DNA of 39,580 bases from Pseudonocardia acidicola (GCF_012911935.1 NZ_JAAXLA010000068.1:1-39580); one strand, 5' to 3'; shown: positions 8,085 through 17,396, counted from the stretch's first letter. Notes: a model not told the origin generated them from the sequence alone. Made by a program: numbers and translations.

Positions 8085-8195
8085 GCAGTCCTGATCCGGC
8101 GACGCGGTGGGCGGGGACGCTCGGTTCGGATGCCGGCCCGTGTGCGTCCGGGCTCGTCGCCTGCCGGATCCGGCGGTCGTGTTTGAGTGGTGCAC

Positions 8196-9089
8196 ATGAT
8201 CGACAGGCGCCGGCTTCTCACCGGTCTGTTCGCCGCCCCACTGGTCACGGCATGCGGCGCACCCGCAGCGACCCCACCGGTCCCACCGGCGACGACGCGT
8301 CCCACCCCGGGACCGCGCTTCGAGGACCTCGAGCGACGGTACGGCGCTCGACTCGGCGTCTACGCCGTCAACGCCACCACCAGCCGCTTCGTCGCTCATC
8401 GCCAGGACGAACGCTTCGCTCTCTGCTCGACCTTCAAGACCTACGCCGCCGGCGCTCTGCTGCATGCGCATCCGCGTGACAGCGAGTTCTGGAGCTCGAT
8501 CGTCCGTTACTCCCGATCCGAGATCGTCTCGTACTCACCGGTCACCGAGCAGCACGTCGAGACCGGCATGACCGCGGCGCAGCTGTGCGAAGCCGCCATC
8601 ACGCACAGCGACAACACCGCAGGCAACCAGCTGCTCAAGCTGCTCGGCGGCCCGCCCGCGATCGGCGCCTTCGCCCGTGAGATCGGCGACCCGGCAACCC
8701 GCCTGGACCGGTGGGAGACCGACCTCAACAGCGCGATCCCCGGAGACGACCGCGACACCACCACTCCTGCGGCCATCGCCGCCGGCTATCGCGCCATGGT
8801 GCTCGGCACCGCCCTGGGCGCGGCTGAGCGCGGCCAGCTCAAGGACTGGCTCATCGCGAACACCACCGGAGCGGAGCGAATCCGGGCCGCGGTTCCGCCC
8901 GGCTGGACGACCGGGGACAAGACCGGAAGCGGCTCCTACGGCACCGCGAACGACATCGCGGTGACGTGGTCGCCCGCCGGCGAAGCACTGGTGATCGCCA
9001 TTCTCTCCGGCAGGACGAGCGCGGACGCCGTTTACGACAACGCCCTGATCGCCGCCGCGGCCGGACTGGTCATCGACGCGCTCCGATGA
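8196..9089 (+). CDS. Class A beta-lactamase, exported lipoprotein
   Basis: 297 residues. All class A hallmarks are present: SxxK in CSTFKTY (Ser78, Lys81), SDN in HSDNTAGN (138-140), the general-base Glu in RWETDLN (Glu174) and KTG in GDKTGSG (242-244), so it should be catalytically intact. The N-terminus MIDRRRLLTGLFAAPLVTAC combines a twin-arginine-like start with a lipobox (VTAC), so Cys20 would anchor it outside the membrane. It hydrolyses beta-lactam rings. The start is uncertain: GTG codons at 8187/8190 are in frame and no strong ribosome site is visible. It converges on the glutamine synthetase gene; no regulator is adjacent. Confidence 0.93.
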   Translation: MIDRRRLLTGLFAAPLVTACGAPAATPPVPPATTRPTPGPRFEDLERRYGARLGVYAVNATTSRFVAHRQDERFALCSTFKTYAAGALLHAHPRDSEFWSSIVRYSRSEIVSYSPVTEQHVETGMTAAQLCEAAITHSDNTAGNQLLKLLGGPPAIGAFAREIGDPATRLDRWETDLNSAIPGDDRDTTTPAAIAAGYRAMVLGTALGAAERGQLKDWLIANTTGAERIRAAVPPGWTTGDKTGSGSYGTANDIAVTWSPAGEALVIAILSGRTSADAVYDNALIAAAAGLVIDALR

Positions 9090-9134
9090 GCGGCCAGGAC
9101 ATGTCCGGGCGCTCGGCGCAGGTCGACGGAGTCC

Positions 9135-10550
9135 TCAGAGGTCGTAGTAGAGCATGAACTCCCAGGGGTGCGGCCGCAGCCGGATCTGGTCGACCTCCTT
9201 GGACCGCTTGTAGTCGATCCAGGTCTCGATCAGGTCGTCGGTGAAGACGCCGCCCTCGACGAGGAAGTCGTGATCCGTCTCCAGGGCGTCCAGGACCGCT
9301 TCCAGCGACGCCGGGACGTGCTTCACCGATACCGCCTGCTCGGGCTCGAGCTCATAGAGGTCCCGGTCGATCGGGTCCGGCGGCTCGATCTTGTTCCGGA
9401 TCCCGTCCAGGCCGGCCTGCAACATCGCGGAGAAGGCCAGGTAGGGGTTCGCGGTGGGGTCAGGCGGGCGGTACTCGAGGCGCTTGGCCTTGGGGCCCTG
9501 CATGTACATGGGGATGCGGACGCAGGCCGAGCGGTTGCGCTGCGAGTAGACGAGGTTGATCGGTGCCTCGTAGCCGGGGACCAGCCGGCGGTAGGAGTTG
9601 GTGGTCGGCGCGCAGAACGCCAGCAGCGCGGGAGAATGCTCGAGGAGCCCGCCGATGTAGTACCGGGCCAGGTCGCTGAGGCCCGCGTACCCCGCCTCGT
9701 CGTAGAAGAGGTTCTCCCCGTTCTTCCACAGCGACTGGTGGACGTGCATGCCCGAGCCGTTGTCGGCGAAGACCGGCTTCGGCATGAAGGTGGCCGTCTT
9801 GCCCGCCTGCCAGGCGACGTTCTTGACCACGTACTTGTAGTTCATGACGTTGTCCGCCATGGACAGCAGGGACGAGAAGCGCATGTCCATCTCGGCCTGC
9901 CCGGCGGTACCCACCTCGTGGTGCTGGACCTCGATGGGGATGCCCAGCTCGATGAGGGTCAGGGCCATCTTGCTGCGCAGGTCCTGGTGCTGGTCCATGG
10001 GGGGCACCGGGAAGTACCCCTCCTTGTACCGGGGGCGGTAGCCGCGGCTCCCCGGTTGTCCGGAGGCCCAGACCCCCTCGACCGACTCGACGTGGTAGTA
10101 GCCCTCGTGCTGGTTCTGGTCGAAGCGCGCCCCGTCGAAGATGTAGAACTCCAGCTCGGGGCCCCAGTAGGAGATGTCGGCCATGCCGGTGGCCTGCAGG
10201 TGGGCCTCCGCCTTCCTCGCGATGTAGCGCGGATCGCGCGAGTAGTTCTCCCGCGTCAAGGGGTCGACGACGAAGCAGTGGATCTGAAGGGTGGGCACCT
10301 CGCGGAACGGGTCCATCACCGCCGTCTCCGGGTCCGGCATCAGGAGCATGTCGGACTCGTGGATCGCCTGGAACCCGCGGATCGAGGAGCCGTCGAAGCC
10401 GTAGCCCGACTCGATGCCCTCCTCGGTGAGCTCCTCCACGGGAATGGAGAAGTGCTGCATCAGTCCCGGGAGGTCGCAGAACCGAAGATCCACGATCCGC
10501 GCACCACCGTCCTGCGCGAGGGTGAGGACGTCTTGCGGCGTTTTGGACAT
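9135..10550 (-). CDS. glnA: Glutamine synthetase, type I (GlnA1-like)
   Basis: 471 residues, usual length for GSI. It makes glutamine from glutamate, ammonia and ATP in the cytoplasm. Motifs: FDGSSIRGFQAIHESDM (Asp latch and substrate loop), the metal-binding Glu of GPELEFYIFD, NGSGMHVHQSLW, and the nucleotide/glutamate-site Arg segment RNRSACVRIP. A Tyr in the C-terminal loop (DRDLYELEPEQ, about 399) matches the adenylylation site of GSI-beta enzymes. Start ATG 10550 has AAGGAG six bases upstream; an in-frame ATG at 10580 is less likely. It is a single gene without glnE, glnB or amtB nearby, so it may be a second copy. Confidence 0.95.
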   Translation of the reverse strand: MSKTPQDVLTLAQDGGARIVDLRFCDLPGLMQHFSIPVEELTEEGIESGYGFDGSSIRGFQAIHESDMLLMPDPETAVMDPFREVPTLQIHCFVVDPLTRENYSRDPRYIARKAEAHLQATGMADISYWGPELEFYIFDGARFDQNQHEGYYHVESVEGVWASGQPGSRGYRPRYKEGYFPVPPMDQHQDLRSKMALTLIELGIPIEVQHHEVGTAGQAEMDMRFSSLLSMADNVMNYKYVVKNVAWQAGKTATFMPKPVFADNGSGMHVHQSLWKNGENLFYDEAGYAGLSDLARYYIGGLLEHSPALLAFCAPTTNSYRRLVPGYEAPINLVYSQRNRSACVRIPMYMQGPKAKRLEYRPPDPTANPYLAFSAMLQAGLDGIRNKIEPPDPIDRDLYELEPEQAVSVKHVPASLEAVLDALETDHDFLVEGGVFTDDLIETWIDYKRSKEVDQIRLRPHPWEFMLYYDL

Positions 10551-10884
10551 AACCAGCTCCTTGTCGAATTCGGCCGGCATGCTGGACGGTCATTCCAGGA
10601 TTCCCGAGATTCACGTGCTGAGGAACAGCTCGCGATACGGCGGGAGGCGATATCACGCCGATGGTCCAGTGCATCGGCCACGCCGTGCCCGGGGCGGCCG
10701 GAACTCGCGCTGCACCCCATGGCCGAAATGGATCATCGCTCCGGAACCGCAGGTGACCGGTTCACGGCGAATGATTATCGTGCCGTTTCGTCGGCGCCCT
10801 CACGGTCAGTCGTGGTCGTAACGAACCAACGGCCGTACCGAACATCGGGCCGTGAGCGGGGAGAAGCGCACAGTGCTCGCCGGA
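10551..10884. other. Intergenic region upstream of the glutamine synthetase gene
   Basis: No convincing gene. It must hold the glutamine synthetase promoter (leftward) and the end of the permease gene. I looked for a GlnR-type box (GTNAC-n6-GAAAC) and found no clear match. ORFs crossing it are shadows. Confidence 0.5.
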
Positions 10885-13305
10885 TCAGCGCTCGGCTGTG
10901 CCGTCCGCGACGTTGTCGGAGGCTTCGTCGGGCAGCAGCCGGTAGTCGGGATCGGTGAGGGCGAGCTGATCGGCGAAGCGGCTGGGGCGGCCGTGCAGGC
11001 GAATACGGCGTCCGGGCTCGACGCCCTTGATGTGCGAGCGGCCGTAGAAGCGGGCGGTGATGCTGCCGGTCTGGTCGCTCACCCGGCAGGTCAACACCGG
11101 GGTGCCGTCGGAGGCGGTGAGGTCGACGCTGTTGATGCGGCCGGTGATGGTGGCCGGTCCGCGGTCGCCGAGCTCCGAGATGGGGATGGGGACGGATCGG
11201 TCTGCGGCGGTGATGGGCTGAGGCTGCGTTGCCTCCGGCTCGGAAGCGACGGGACGCCTCCCGTCGTCCGACGGCTGCTGCGCGGTGAGCCGGTGCCGGG
11301 TGTCGGTGAAGGTCTCACCGTGGCGGTGGGCCTGGGACAGTCGCTGGACCGGTCCGCTGACGTCGAAGGGGATGATGGTGGCGGCGGCGTGGGGGACGCG
11401 GCTGATGCGGTCCGCGATGTGGTCGGCGGTGCGGTCGTGCAGCAGCCGGCCCAACACCGGGGCGTAGACGCGCCGGGGCAGCAGGACCGTGACCTCGGTG
11501 CGCCCGTCGGCGGTGCGCTCCCTGATCAGCTCGACGGAGGCTCGGCCGAGCCGGCGGTCGCGACATTCGAGCAGGTCCAGACCGACGTCGCCGCGTTGAA
11601 TGCGCCGCCATCGCTCGGCCAGCCGGCGCGCCCGGGTCTCGTCGAGGACGAAGTGCACCGCCCGGATCTGGGTGGGCCGCAGGCCGCGGGCGTAGCGCAG
11701 AGCGCGCAGGGTGGCCAGATCGAGGGTGTCCACGAAGACCAGCACGACATGGCGGGCCCAGTTGGGTTCGACGTCGAGGATCGGAGCCAGCGCGGCCAGC
11801 GCGGCTTCCTCCTCCCGGTACTGGCGGTTGAGCCGGATCAGCGCGAACACCAGGATCGGGAACAGGACGACCACGGCCCAGGCGCCCTCGGTGAACTTGA
11901 CCACCGCGAAGATCGCGACCACGAGCAGCGACAGCCCGCCGCCGCACGCGTTGATCACCAGCTTGCGCCGCCACCCCGCCTCCCGGTGGGTGAGGTGGTA
12001 CTTGGTCATGCCGAATCCGGCCATGGTGAAGCCGGTGAACACGCCGATGGCGTAGAAGGGCACCAGCGCGGACACGGTGCCCCCGGAGACCACCAGCAAC
12101 GCGATCGCGACCACGGCCAGCACGATGATGCCGTTGGAGAACACCAGGCGATGCCCGCGCTTGGTCAGTTGCCGCGGCAGGAACGAGTCCCCGGCGACGA
12201 AGCTGGCCAGGAACGGGAACCCGTTGAAGCTGGTGTTCGCCCCGGTGTAGAGGATCAGGGCCGTCACCGCCTGGACGGCGTCGAATAGCACCGTGCCCAG
12301 CGTCCCGGTGCCGAACACCGCCCGGACCTCCTGGGAGATCACCGACGGATAGCCGCTCTCGTACGGGGTCGCGTGGGTGAGATGCGCCAGCCAGGACACC
12401 CCTGCGACCAGGAACCCCAGCGTCGAGGCCATGACCACCAGGACCCGGCGGGCGTTCACCCCCTCGGGCTTGCGGAACGCGCTGACCCCGTTGGAGATCG
12501 CTTCCAGACCGGTCAGCGAGGACCCGCCGTTGGCGAACGATCGCGCCAGCGTGAGGACGACGACGCCCAGCGCCAACCCGGACCCGCCCCCGACCGGAAC
12601 CGCGCCGGGCAGTGTCGCCGGGTCGTACCGGGGCAGGTTGCCCAGCAGTTCCCGGATCACCCCGACCACGACCACCGCAGCGATCGCGCCGGTGAACAGG
12701 TAGGTGGGGAGTGCGAAAGCTCGGGCCGCCTCGCGGATCCCGCGCAGATTGCCGTACGCCAGGAGGATCACCACCCCGACGGTGATCTCCAAGCTGTACG
12801 GGCCGAGGACGGGTATCGCCGAGACCACGGCAACCGTCCCGGCCGCGGTCTGCACCGCGACGGTCACCACGTAGTCGATCAGCAACGCGACCGCCGCTAT
12901 CTGGGCCACCCGAGGGCCGAAGTTCTCCCGCGCCACCACATAGGACCCGCCGGCCTTGGTGTAGACCTGCACGACCTCCCGATAGGACAAGGTCAGCAGC
13001 ACCAGCAGCGCCAGCACCACGCCGGTGATCGACAGCACCAGGCTGAACGCCGCCAGGCCGAACACCGGCAGCAACTCCACCAGCATCTGCTCGGTGCCGT
13101 AGGCGGCGGAGGAGACGCAGTCGGGGGCCAGCACACCCAGCGCCATGGCGTTGGGCAGCCGCTCCTCGTGCAACCGCTCGGTGACCAGCGGCGCTCCGAG
13201 GAACAGCCGTTTGAGCCGGTACCCGAGGGGCTCGGGCACCACTGCCCCGCCCGCCGGGCCCGCCGCCGCGGATGACGGCGCCAGGTCTGCGTCAGGTTCA
13301 GTCAC
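10885..13305 (-). CDS. KimA-like APC potassium permease with USP-like domain and C-terminal OB fold
   Basis: 806 residues. About 40-500 is an APC-superfamily membrane domain (LFLGAPLVTERLHEERLPNA, SSAAYGTEQML, then about 12 hydrophobic segments), close to the KimA/YdaO-type potassium importers of Bacillus and actinobacteria. About 515-650 is a cytosolic USP-like domain (HVVLVFVDTLDLATLRALRYARG) that in KimA binds c-di-AMP. About 703-793 is an extra OB-fold module (ISELGDRGPATITGRINSVD, then SDQTGSITARFYGRSHIKGV). In mycobacteria and streptomycetes a similar OB protein is encoded separately, near a related permease and trk potassium genes, so this looks like a fusion of neighbours. Start GTG 13305 has GAGGGG upstream. 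Potassium specificity is inferred. Confidence 0.85.
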   Translation of the reverse strand: MTEPDADLAPSSAAAGPAGGAVVPEPLGYRLKRLFLGAPLVTERLHEERLPNAMALGVLAPDCVSSAAYGTEQMLVELLPVFGLAAFSLVLSITGVVLALLVLLTLSYREVVQVYTKAGGSYVVARENFGPRVAQIAAVALLIDYVVTVAVQTAAGTVAVVSAIPVLGPYSLEITVGVVILLAYGNLRGIREAARAFALPTYLFTGAIAAVVVVGVIRELLGNLPRYDPATLPGAVPVGGGSGLALGVVVLTLARSFANGGSSLTGLEAISNGVSAFRKPEGVNARRVLVVMASTLGFLVAGVSWLAHLTHATPYESGYPSVISQEVRAVFGTGTLGTVLFDAVQAVTALILYTGANTSFNGFPFLASFVAGDSFLPRQLTKRGHRLVFSNGIIVLAVVAIALLVVSGGTVSALVPFYAIGVFTGFTMAGFGMTKYHLTHREAGWRRKLVINACGGGLSLLVVAIFAVVKFTEGAWAVVVLFPILVFALIRLNRQYREEEAALAALAPILDVEPNWARHVVLVFVDTLDLATLRALRYARGLRPTQIRAVHFVLDETRARRLAERWRRIQRGDVGLDLLECRDRRLGRASVELIRERTADGRTEVTVLLPRRVYAPVLGRLLHDRTADHIADRISRVPHAAATIIPFDVSGPVQRLSQAHRHGETFTDTRHRLTAQQPSDDGRRPVASEPEATQPQPITAADRSVPIPISELGDRGPATITGRINSVDLTASDGTPVLTCRVSDQTGSITARFYGRSHIKGVEPGRRIRLHGRPSRFADQLALTDPDYRLLPDEASDNVADGTAER

Positions 13306-13708
13306 GACACCCCTCGATCCGCTCGCCCGGAGCCCCGGGCGAACAATGGTGGACGCGTGCACCCCGCAACTCCGGGAGCCGGACCGGCCACGACGTCGTC
13401 GGCGACGAAGGGTCCGGGCGACGCGGGCCGCAACGTGGCACCAGCATCCGGGTCGGTCCTCCACGTGCTCCGCGGGCAGTGCTCCCCGCCAGTACGCCGA
13501 TCAGGGCAGCAGCGCGTTCCGGACAGAGCAGGGAACAGCAAACATGGCCGTCGATGCAGGCCGCCACTGCAAAGCGACGAACGGCTATTCCGCCACGACG
13601 AGCTACCGGCTCCGGTTGGAAAATAAGAAGTTCTCGATGTTCTCTCTGATTGAGTGTTGAATCCCATTTCGGGTACCGCAAGCCGACCCTCCGACGCTCG
13701 TGCACGAG

Positions 13709-13733
13709 GAATTTGTCCGCATCGGACGAATTC
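13709..13733. promoter_or_regulatory. 25-bp near-perfect palindrome upstream of the beta-propeller gene
   Basis: GAATTTGTCCG (13709-13719) and CGGACGAATTC (13723-13733) match at 10 of 11 positions around a CAT centre. This is a typical dimeric-repressor operator size, in a locally AT-rich stretch (about 13610-13740). A second inverted repeat, TCACCGGT/ACCGGTGA, is at 13779-13805. I see no gene in 13306-13876. Confidence 0.5.
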
Positions 13734-13876
13734 ATGGATCAGACGTACGACGGCCGTCACGGCCGATCTGCGCCGGCGTCACCGGTTCATCACCTCGACC
13801 GGTGAATCTTTGGCCGCTGCTTCCGCCGAGCGGGTGACAGGCCCGCTGGGCGGTTTTCGGTCTTTCCGGAGAGGTT

Positions 13877-15013
13877 GTGAGTTTCAAGATGAGCAGGCGC
13901 ACCCAAAGACTCCTCGGCGGCGTGACGGTGGCCGGTGTGGCCACCGCGCTCGTCGCGGGCGGACTCGGACTGTCCGCCGCGTCCGCTGCGCCCGCGCCGG
14001 TGCCGGCGGGTTCTGGCGGTGGGGTCAGCGTGCCGGCCGGCTTCTCCGCCCACGTCCTCATCTCCGGTGGCGCGTCGACGATCGGTCCGGATGACATCAC
14101 CAAGCTGGGCGACCGGCTCTACGTCGGGTTTCAGAACGGCGTCGGCTCCGAGGGCCAGCCGTCGCCCTCCGGGCAGACGCAGAGCACCGTCGTCGAATAC
14201 ACCCTGCAGGGCAGGGAGGTCGCGCACTGGAACCTGACCGGAAAGGTGGACGGCCTCACCGCCGACCCGGCCGGGCACCGCGTGCTGGCCACGGTCAACG
14301 AGGACGCCCACAGCAGCCTGTACGCGATCAGCCCGGACGACCACGGGCAGGTCCGGCACTACCAGTACAGCCCCAGCCCGCTGCCGCACGGCGGTGGGAC
14401 CGACAGCATCACCGTCCGGGACGGCGTCATCTACATCGTCGGGTCCGCGCCCGCCGCGAACGCCGACGGCACGACCTACAGCGGGCCCGCTCTGTACCGG
14501 GTGGCCCTCGACGGAACCACGGCCCGCGCCACACCGGTCTTCCAGGACAACTCGGCTGCCACGGACGCCGTGACCGGCAAGCAGGTCACCTTGAACCTCT
14601 CCGACCCGGACTCCAGCGAGTTCGTGCCGGGCTCCGCCCCCCGGTTCGGCGGCGATCTGCTGCTGGACAGCCAGGGAGACTCCCGGCTGGTGTTCCTCGC
14701 GCACCCCGATGGCCACCCGGCCGCGACGGTGCTCAACCTGAACACCCAGGTCGATGACACCGCGTTCGCCACCGGCTCGCGCGGCACGCTCTACGTGGTC
14801 GACAGTGCCAAGAACGCGGTTCTCGCCGTCCGGGGCGATTTCCGGCCCGGTGAGGCCTTCACCTCGGTCCCGAACGATTCCAGCACGCTTCCCGGCGTGC
14901 TCGGGCGTCTCGACCTCAAGACCGGCCAGGTCACCTCGTTCGGCACGGGCTTCGGCAGCCCCAAGGGGTTGCTGTTCGTGACCGACGGCGCTGGTGACGG
15001 CGACGAGCAGTAA
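13877..15013 (+). CDS. Secreted beta-propeller-like protein
   Basis: 378 residues with a clear signal peptide (MSRRTQRLLGGVTVAG, then a hydrophobic run ending SAASAAPAP, probable cleavage after the second ASA). The mature part has repeating strand blocks such as DDITKLGDRLYVGFQNG, VDGLTADPAGHRVLATVNED, SITVRDGVIYIVGSAP and GRLDLKTGQVTSFGTG, as in SMP-30/NHL-type six-bladed propellers. No catalytic residues can be assigned. The GTG start at 13877 has GGAG five bases upstream; an in-frame ATG at 13889 is possible. It is a single gene, followed by a strong terminator and preceded by a palindromic operator candidate, so it may be individually regulated. Confidence 0.8.
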   Translation: MSFKMSRRTQRLLGGVTVAGVATALVAGGLGLSAASAAPAPVPAGSGGGVSVPAGFSAHVLISGGASTIGPDDITKLGDRLYVGFQNGVGSEGQPSPSGQTQSTVVEYTLQGREVAHWNLTGKVDGLTADPAGHRVLATVNEDAHSSLYAISPDDHGQVRHYQYSPSPLPHGGGTDSITVRDGVIYIVGSAPAANADGTTYSGPALYRVALDGTTARATPVFQDNSAATDAVTGKQVTLNLSDPDSSEFVPGSAPRFGGDLLLDSQGDSRLVFLAHPDGHPAATVLNLNTQVDDTAFATGSRGTLYVVDSAKNAVLAVRGDFRPGEAFTSVPNDSSTLPGVLGRLDLKTGQVTSFGTGFGSPKGLLFVTDGAGDGDEQ

Positions 15014-15032
15014 CGGCGGCAACCGACGGCGA

Positions 15033-15066
15033 ACGGCCCCTGGCCTGGAAACAGGTCAGGGGCCGT
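15033..15066 (+). terminator. Strong hairpin after the beta-propeller gene
   Basis: ACGGCCCCTGGCCTG (15033-15047) pairs with CAGGTCAGGGGCCGT (15052-15066), 14 of 15 positions, with a GAAA tetraloop, 20 bases past the stop. Confidence 0.75.
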
Positions 15067-15175
15067 ACGTCGACCGAGAATTTCGCATAGCTCACTGTCT
15101 GGTCGCGCGCCGGTAACGCCGCGCCGGACGCCACGACAATCCCCCCGGAGCGCTGTCGAGGGGAAGGACCCGAAC

Positions 15176-16192
15176 GTGGCGTTGGACGGCATGCCTGCGG
15201 ACGTCGCGCGACGGCAGCGCGAGCTGCAGCGCAATCCGCCACCGTTGCCGGCCGCGCCGTTCCTGCTCGTCGGCCTGGGCGTCGCCGCGCTGATCGGCCA
15301 GTTCGCCTTCGAGGTGCTCGTCGGCACGAACGAGGCCATGCAGACCTGGTCGACGATCTTCGTCGCCATCGTGCTGCAGGCGATCCCGTTCCTGGTGCTC
15401 GGCGTGGTGCTGTCCGCGGCGATCTCGGCCTTCGTCCCGGAGGGGGCGATCAACCGTGCGCTGCCGCGGCGGCCTGCGCTCGCCGTCCCGGTGGCGGGGC
15501 TGGCGGGGGCCGCCCTGCCCGGCTGCGAGTGTGCGTCGGTGCCGGTGGCGGGGCGGATGATCGCCGACGGAGTGTCCTCGCCTGCCGCGCTGACGTTCCT
15601 GCTCTCCGCCCCGGCGGTGAACCCGGTGGTGCTCGTCGCGACCGCGGTGGCGTTCCCGCAGGCCCCGGGCATCGTGCTCGCCCGGTTCGTCGCGTCGCTC
15701 GCGCTGGCGATGGTGATGGGCTGGTTGTGGTCGCGGTTCGGGCGTCCGGAGTGGTTGCGCCCGCCGCGCCGGATCCACATCGAGGGCGGCTCGCGGTGGC
15801 AGAACTTCCGCCTGACCGCCCAGCACGACTTCCTGCAGGCCGGTGGCTTCCTCGTCGTCGGCGCGTTGTTCGCGGCGACGCTGAACGTGGCCGTCGACCC
15901 GAACTGGTCGTCGGCCGTAGCCGGTGACCCGGTGGTGTCGGTACTGGTGCTGGGGTTGTTGGCGGTGCTGCTGGCGGTCTGCTCCGAGGCCGACGCGTTC
16001 GTGGTCGCGAGCCTCACCGGTTTCTCGATGACGGCGAAGCTCGCCTTCATGGTGGTCGGTCCGGCGGTGGACCTGAAGCTGATCGCGATGCAGGCCGGCA
16101 CGTTCGGCCGCCGGTTCGCGGTGCGGTTCGCGCCCGCGACGTTCGCCGCCGCGATCGCGCTCAGCCTGCTGGTCGGGGGGCTGCTGCTGTGA
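15176..16192 (+). CDS. ArsP/YraQ-type permease (DUF318)
   Basis: 338 residues with about eight membrane segments. It shows the family signature GCECASVPVAGRMI in the first half and a second internal repeat around LLAVCSEADAFVVASL, both near the membrane centre; paired cysteine motifs are characteristic of this permease family. ArsP homologues export organoarsenicals, but many actinobacterial members have unknown substrates. The GTG start follows GGGGAAGGACCCGAAC. Its TGA overlaps the GTG of the next gene (GTGA), so the two are translationally coupled. The permease plus TIGR03943 partner pairing is widespread in Gram-positive bacteria, where the pair probably forms one complex. Confidence 0.88.
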   Translation: MALDGMPADVARRQRELQRNPPPLPAAPFLLVGLGVAALIGQFAFEVLVGTNEAMQTWSTIFVAIVLQAIPFLVLGVVLSAAISAFVPEGAINRALPRRPALAVPVAGLAGAALPGCECASVPVAGRMIADGVSSPAALTFLLSAPAVNPVVLVATAVAFPQAPGIVLARFVASLALAMVMGWLWSRFGRPEWLRPPRRIHIEGGSRWQNFRLTAQHDFLQAGGFLVVGALFAATLNVAVDPNWSSAVAGDPVVSVLVLGLLAVLLAVCSEADAFVVASLTGFSMTAKLAFMVVGPAVDLKLIAMQAGTFGRRFAVRFAPATFAAAIALSLLVGGLLL

Positions 16193-17004
16193 GGCAGAAG
16201 ATCGCACCGGTCCTGCTGTTCGTGGTGGGTGCGGTGGTGCTGCGCCTCGCGCTGTTCGGTGACTTCCTCGACTACGTCAAACCCAGCCAGGGCCCGCTGC
16301 TGATCGTCGCGGGCGCGCTGCTCATGGTGTGCGGGCTCGTCGGTGTGGTCCACGACATGCGCCGCGACGGCGCCGAGCCGGCGGCCCCCACGGCGCGCAG
16401 CCGCCGGGCGACGCTGCATACGCACGGCCCGCTGCGGGTCGACCCTGCGGTGATCGAGCAGGTGCGTCAGAAGGAGCACGACCACGGTCACGGCCACGAC
16501 CACGGTCGCACCCCGGGCGTCGCCTGGTTGCTGATGCTGCCGATGTTCCTGGTGCTGCTGGTGCCGCCGCCGGCGCTCGGCGCCTACGCCGCGAGTCGCG
16601 CGGGGGCGCCCGTGCCGCAGCCGTTGGCCCATCGGGAGTATCTCCCGCTGCCGGCGGGCGGTCCGGTTCCGCTGGCGGTACACGACTACGCCGAGCGTGC
16701 GGCCTGGGACGGCGGCCGCACGCTGGTGAGCCGCACCGTGACGCTCACGGGTTTCGTGACACCCAAGGACGACGGCGGCTGGTACCTGACCCGGATCATG
16801 ATCACCTGCTGTGCCGCGGACTCGCGCAGCTATCTCGTCGAGGTCGTCGGGTCCGGACGGTCGCCGGCGGCCAACGCCTGGGAACGGGTCACCGGGACCT
16901 ACACCCCGGGTGCGCCGACCGCCCAGGGCGGGAAGACCGCCCGCATCACGGCCACCGCGGTGACCCCGGCCGACCAGCCTCAGAACCCTTACGAACTGCC
17001 CTGA
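16189..17004 (+). CDS. TIGR03943-family membrane protein with His-rich loop (YcgQ-like)
   Basis: 271 residues. Two N-terminal membrane helices (LLFVVGAVVLRLALFGDFLDYV, then LLIVAGALLMVCGLVG), a cytosolic loop with the His-rich run EHDHGHGHDHGR (about 98-109), a third helix (LLMLPMFLVLLVPPPALGAYAA) and an extracytoplasmic OB-like domain. That domain contains VTLTGFVTPKDDGGWYLTRI followed by MITCCAADSR, whose paired cysteines are the family hallmark. The His run suggests metal binding or transport, perhaps zinc. It overlaps the permease gene by four bases, so both subunits are probably made together. Substrate unknown; no adjacent metal regulator is seen. Confidence 0.88.
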   Translation: MRQKIAPVLLFVVGAVVLRLALFGDFLDYVKPSQGPLLIVAGALLMVCGLVGVVHDMRRDGAEPAAPTARSRRATLHTHGPLRVDPAVIEQVRQKEHDHGHGHDHGRTPGVAWLLMLPMFLVLLVPPPALGAYAASRAGAPVPQPLAHREYLPLPAGGPVPLAVHDYAERAAWDGGRTLVSRTVTLTGFVTPKDDGGWYLTRIMITCCAADSRSYLVEVVGSGRSPAANAWERVTGTYTPGAPTAQGGKTARITATAVTPADQPQNPYELP

Positions 17005-17234
17005 CGGGGCGTTCGGCCGCAGTCCTCGGGCACCTGCACGGCTCCGCCGTACTCGGCGGCGGGCAGGGCCTTCGTGCTCTGCGGTTCGTGCCGTATGCCT
17101 GCGCGACACCTGTCCACGACCTGTGTGGCAGCTGTGCGATATCGCCGCGAAAGATCCCGACGGCCGACGTGACCTCCTTCACGGAAGCGGCCCTCTCAAC
17201 GGGCTCAAATCAGACAAAATCGTCTTTTTGCCGA

Positions 17235-17358
17235 GCGAATGGTTCGCAGGCGCCATCACTCGAACGAGTGGCCTGTAACGGCCGAGGTTCGGGAGTGGAT
17301 AAACGCTCCGTCACAGATCGGATACTCGATGTACTCCAAATGGACGTAAGAGTACGTC
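17235..17358. promoter_or_regulatory. Inverted repeats in the control region of the polysaccharide operon
   Basis: The 17005-17396 gap has no gene but several dyads: GCGAA-3-TTCGC (17235-17247), CACTCGAACGAGTG (17257-17270, perfect six-base arms) and GATGTACTC/GAGTACGTC (17328-17336 and 17350-17358, one mismatch). An AT-rich patch (17196-17230) lies upstream. These are candidate operators for the operon starting at 17397. Confidence 0.4.
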
Positions 17359-17396
17359 GCCAGCGCTGCACGACGAATGTCGGAAGGGGAACGGTT

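Noticed and set aside
10551..10884. GlnR box at the glutamine synthetase promoter
   Set aside because: GTAAC occurs near 10816 but without the required GAAAC half-site at six-base spacing.
9168..12288. Two long rightward ORFs opposite glutamine synthetase and the permease
   Set aside because: Both are mirror images of well-conserved leftward genes.
13306..13876. Possible c-di-AMP (ydaO) riboswitch upstream of the KimA-like gene
   Set aside because: I looked on the leftward strand for the conserved GGGTGAA-type core and found none.
14791..17109. 772-codon leftward ORF
   Set aside because: Antisense to the permease and TIGR03943 genes, with no domain; a GC shadow.
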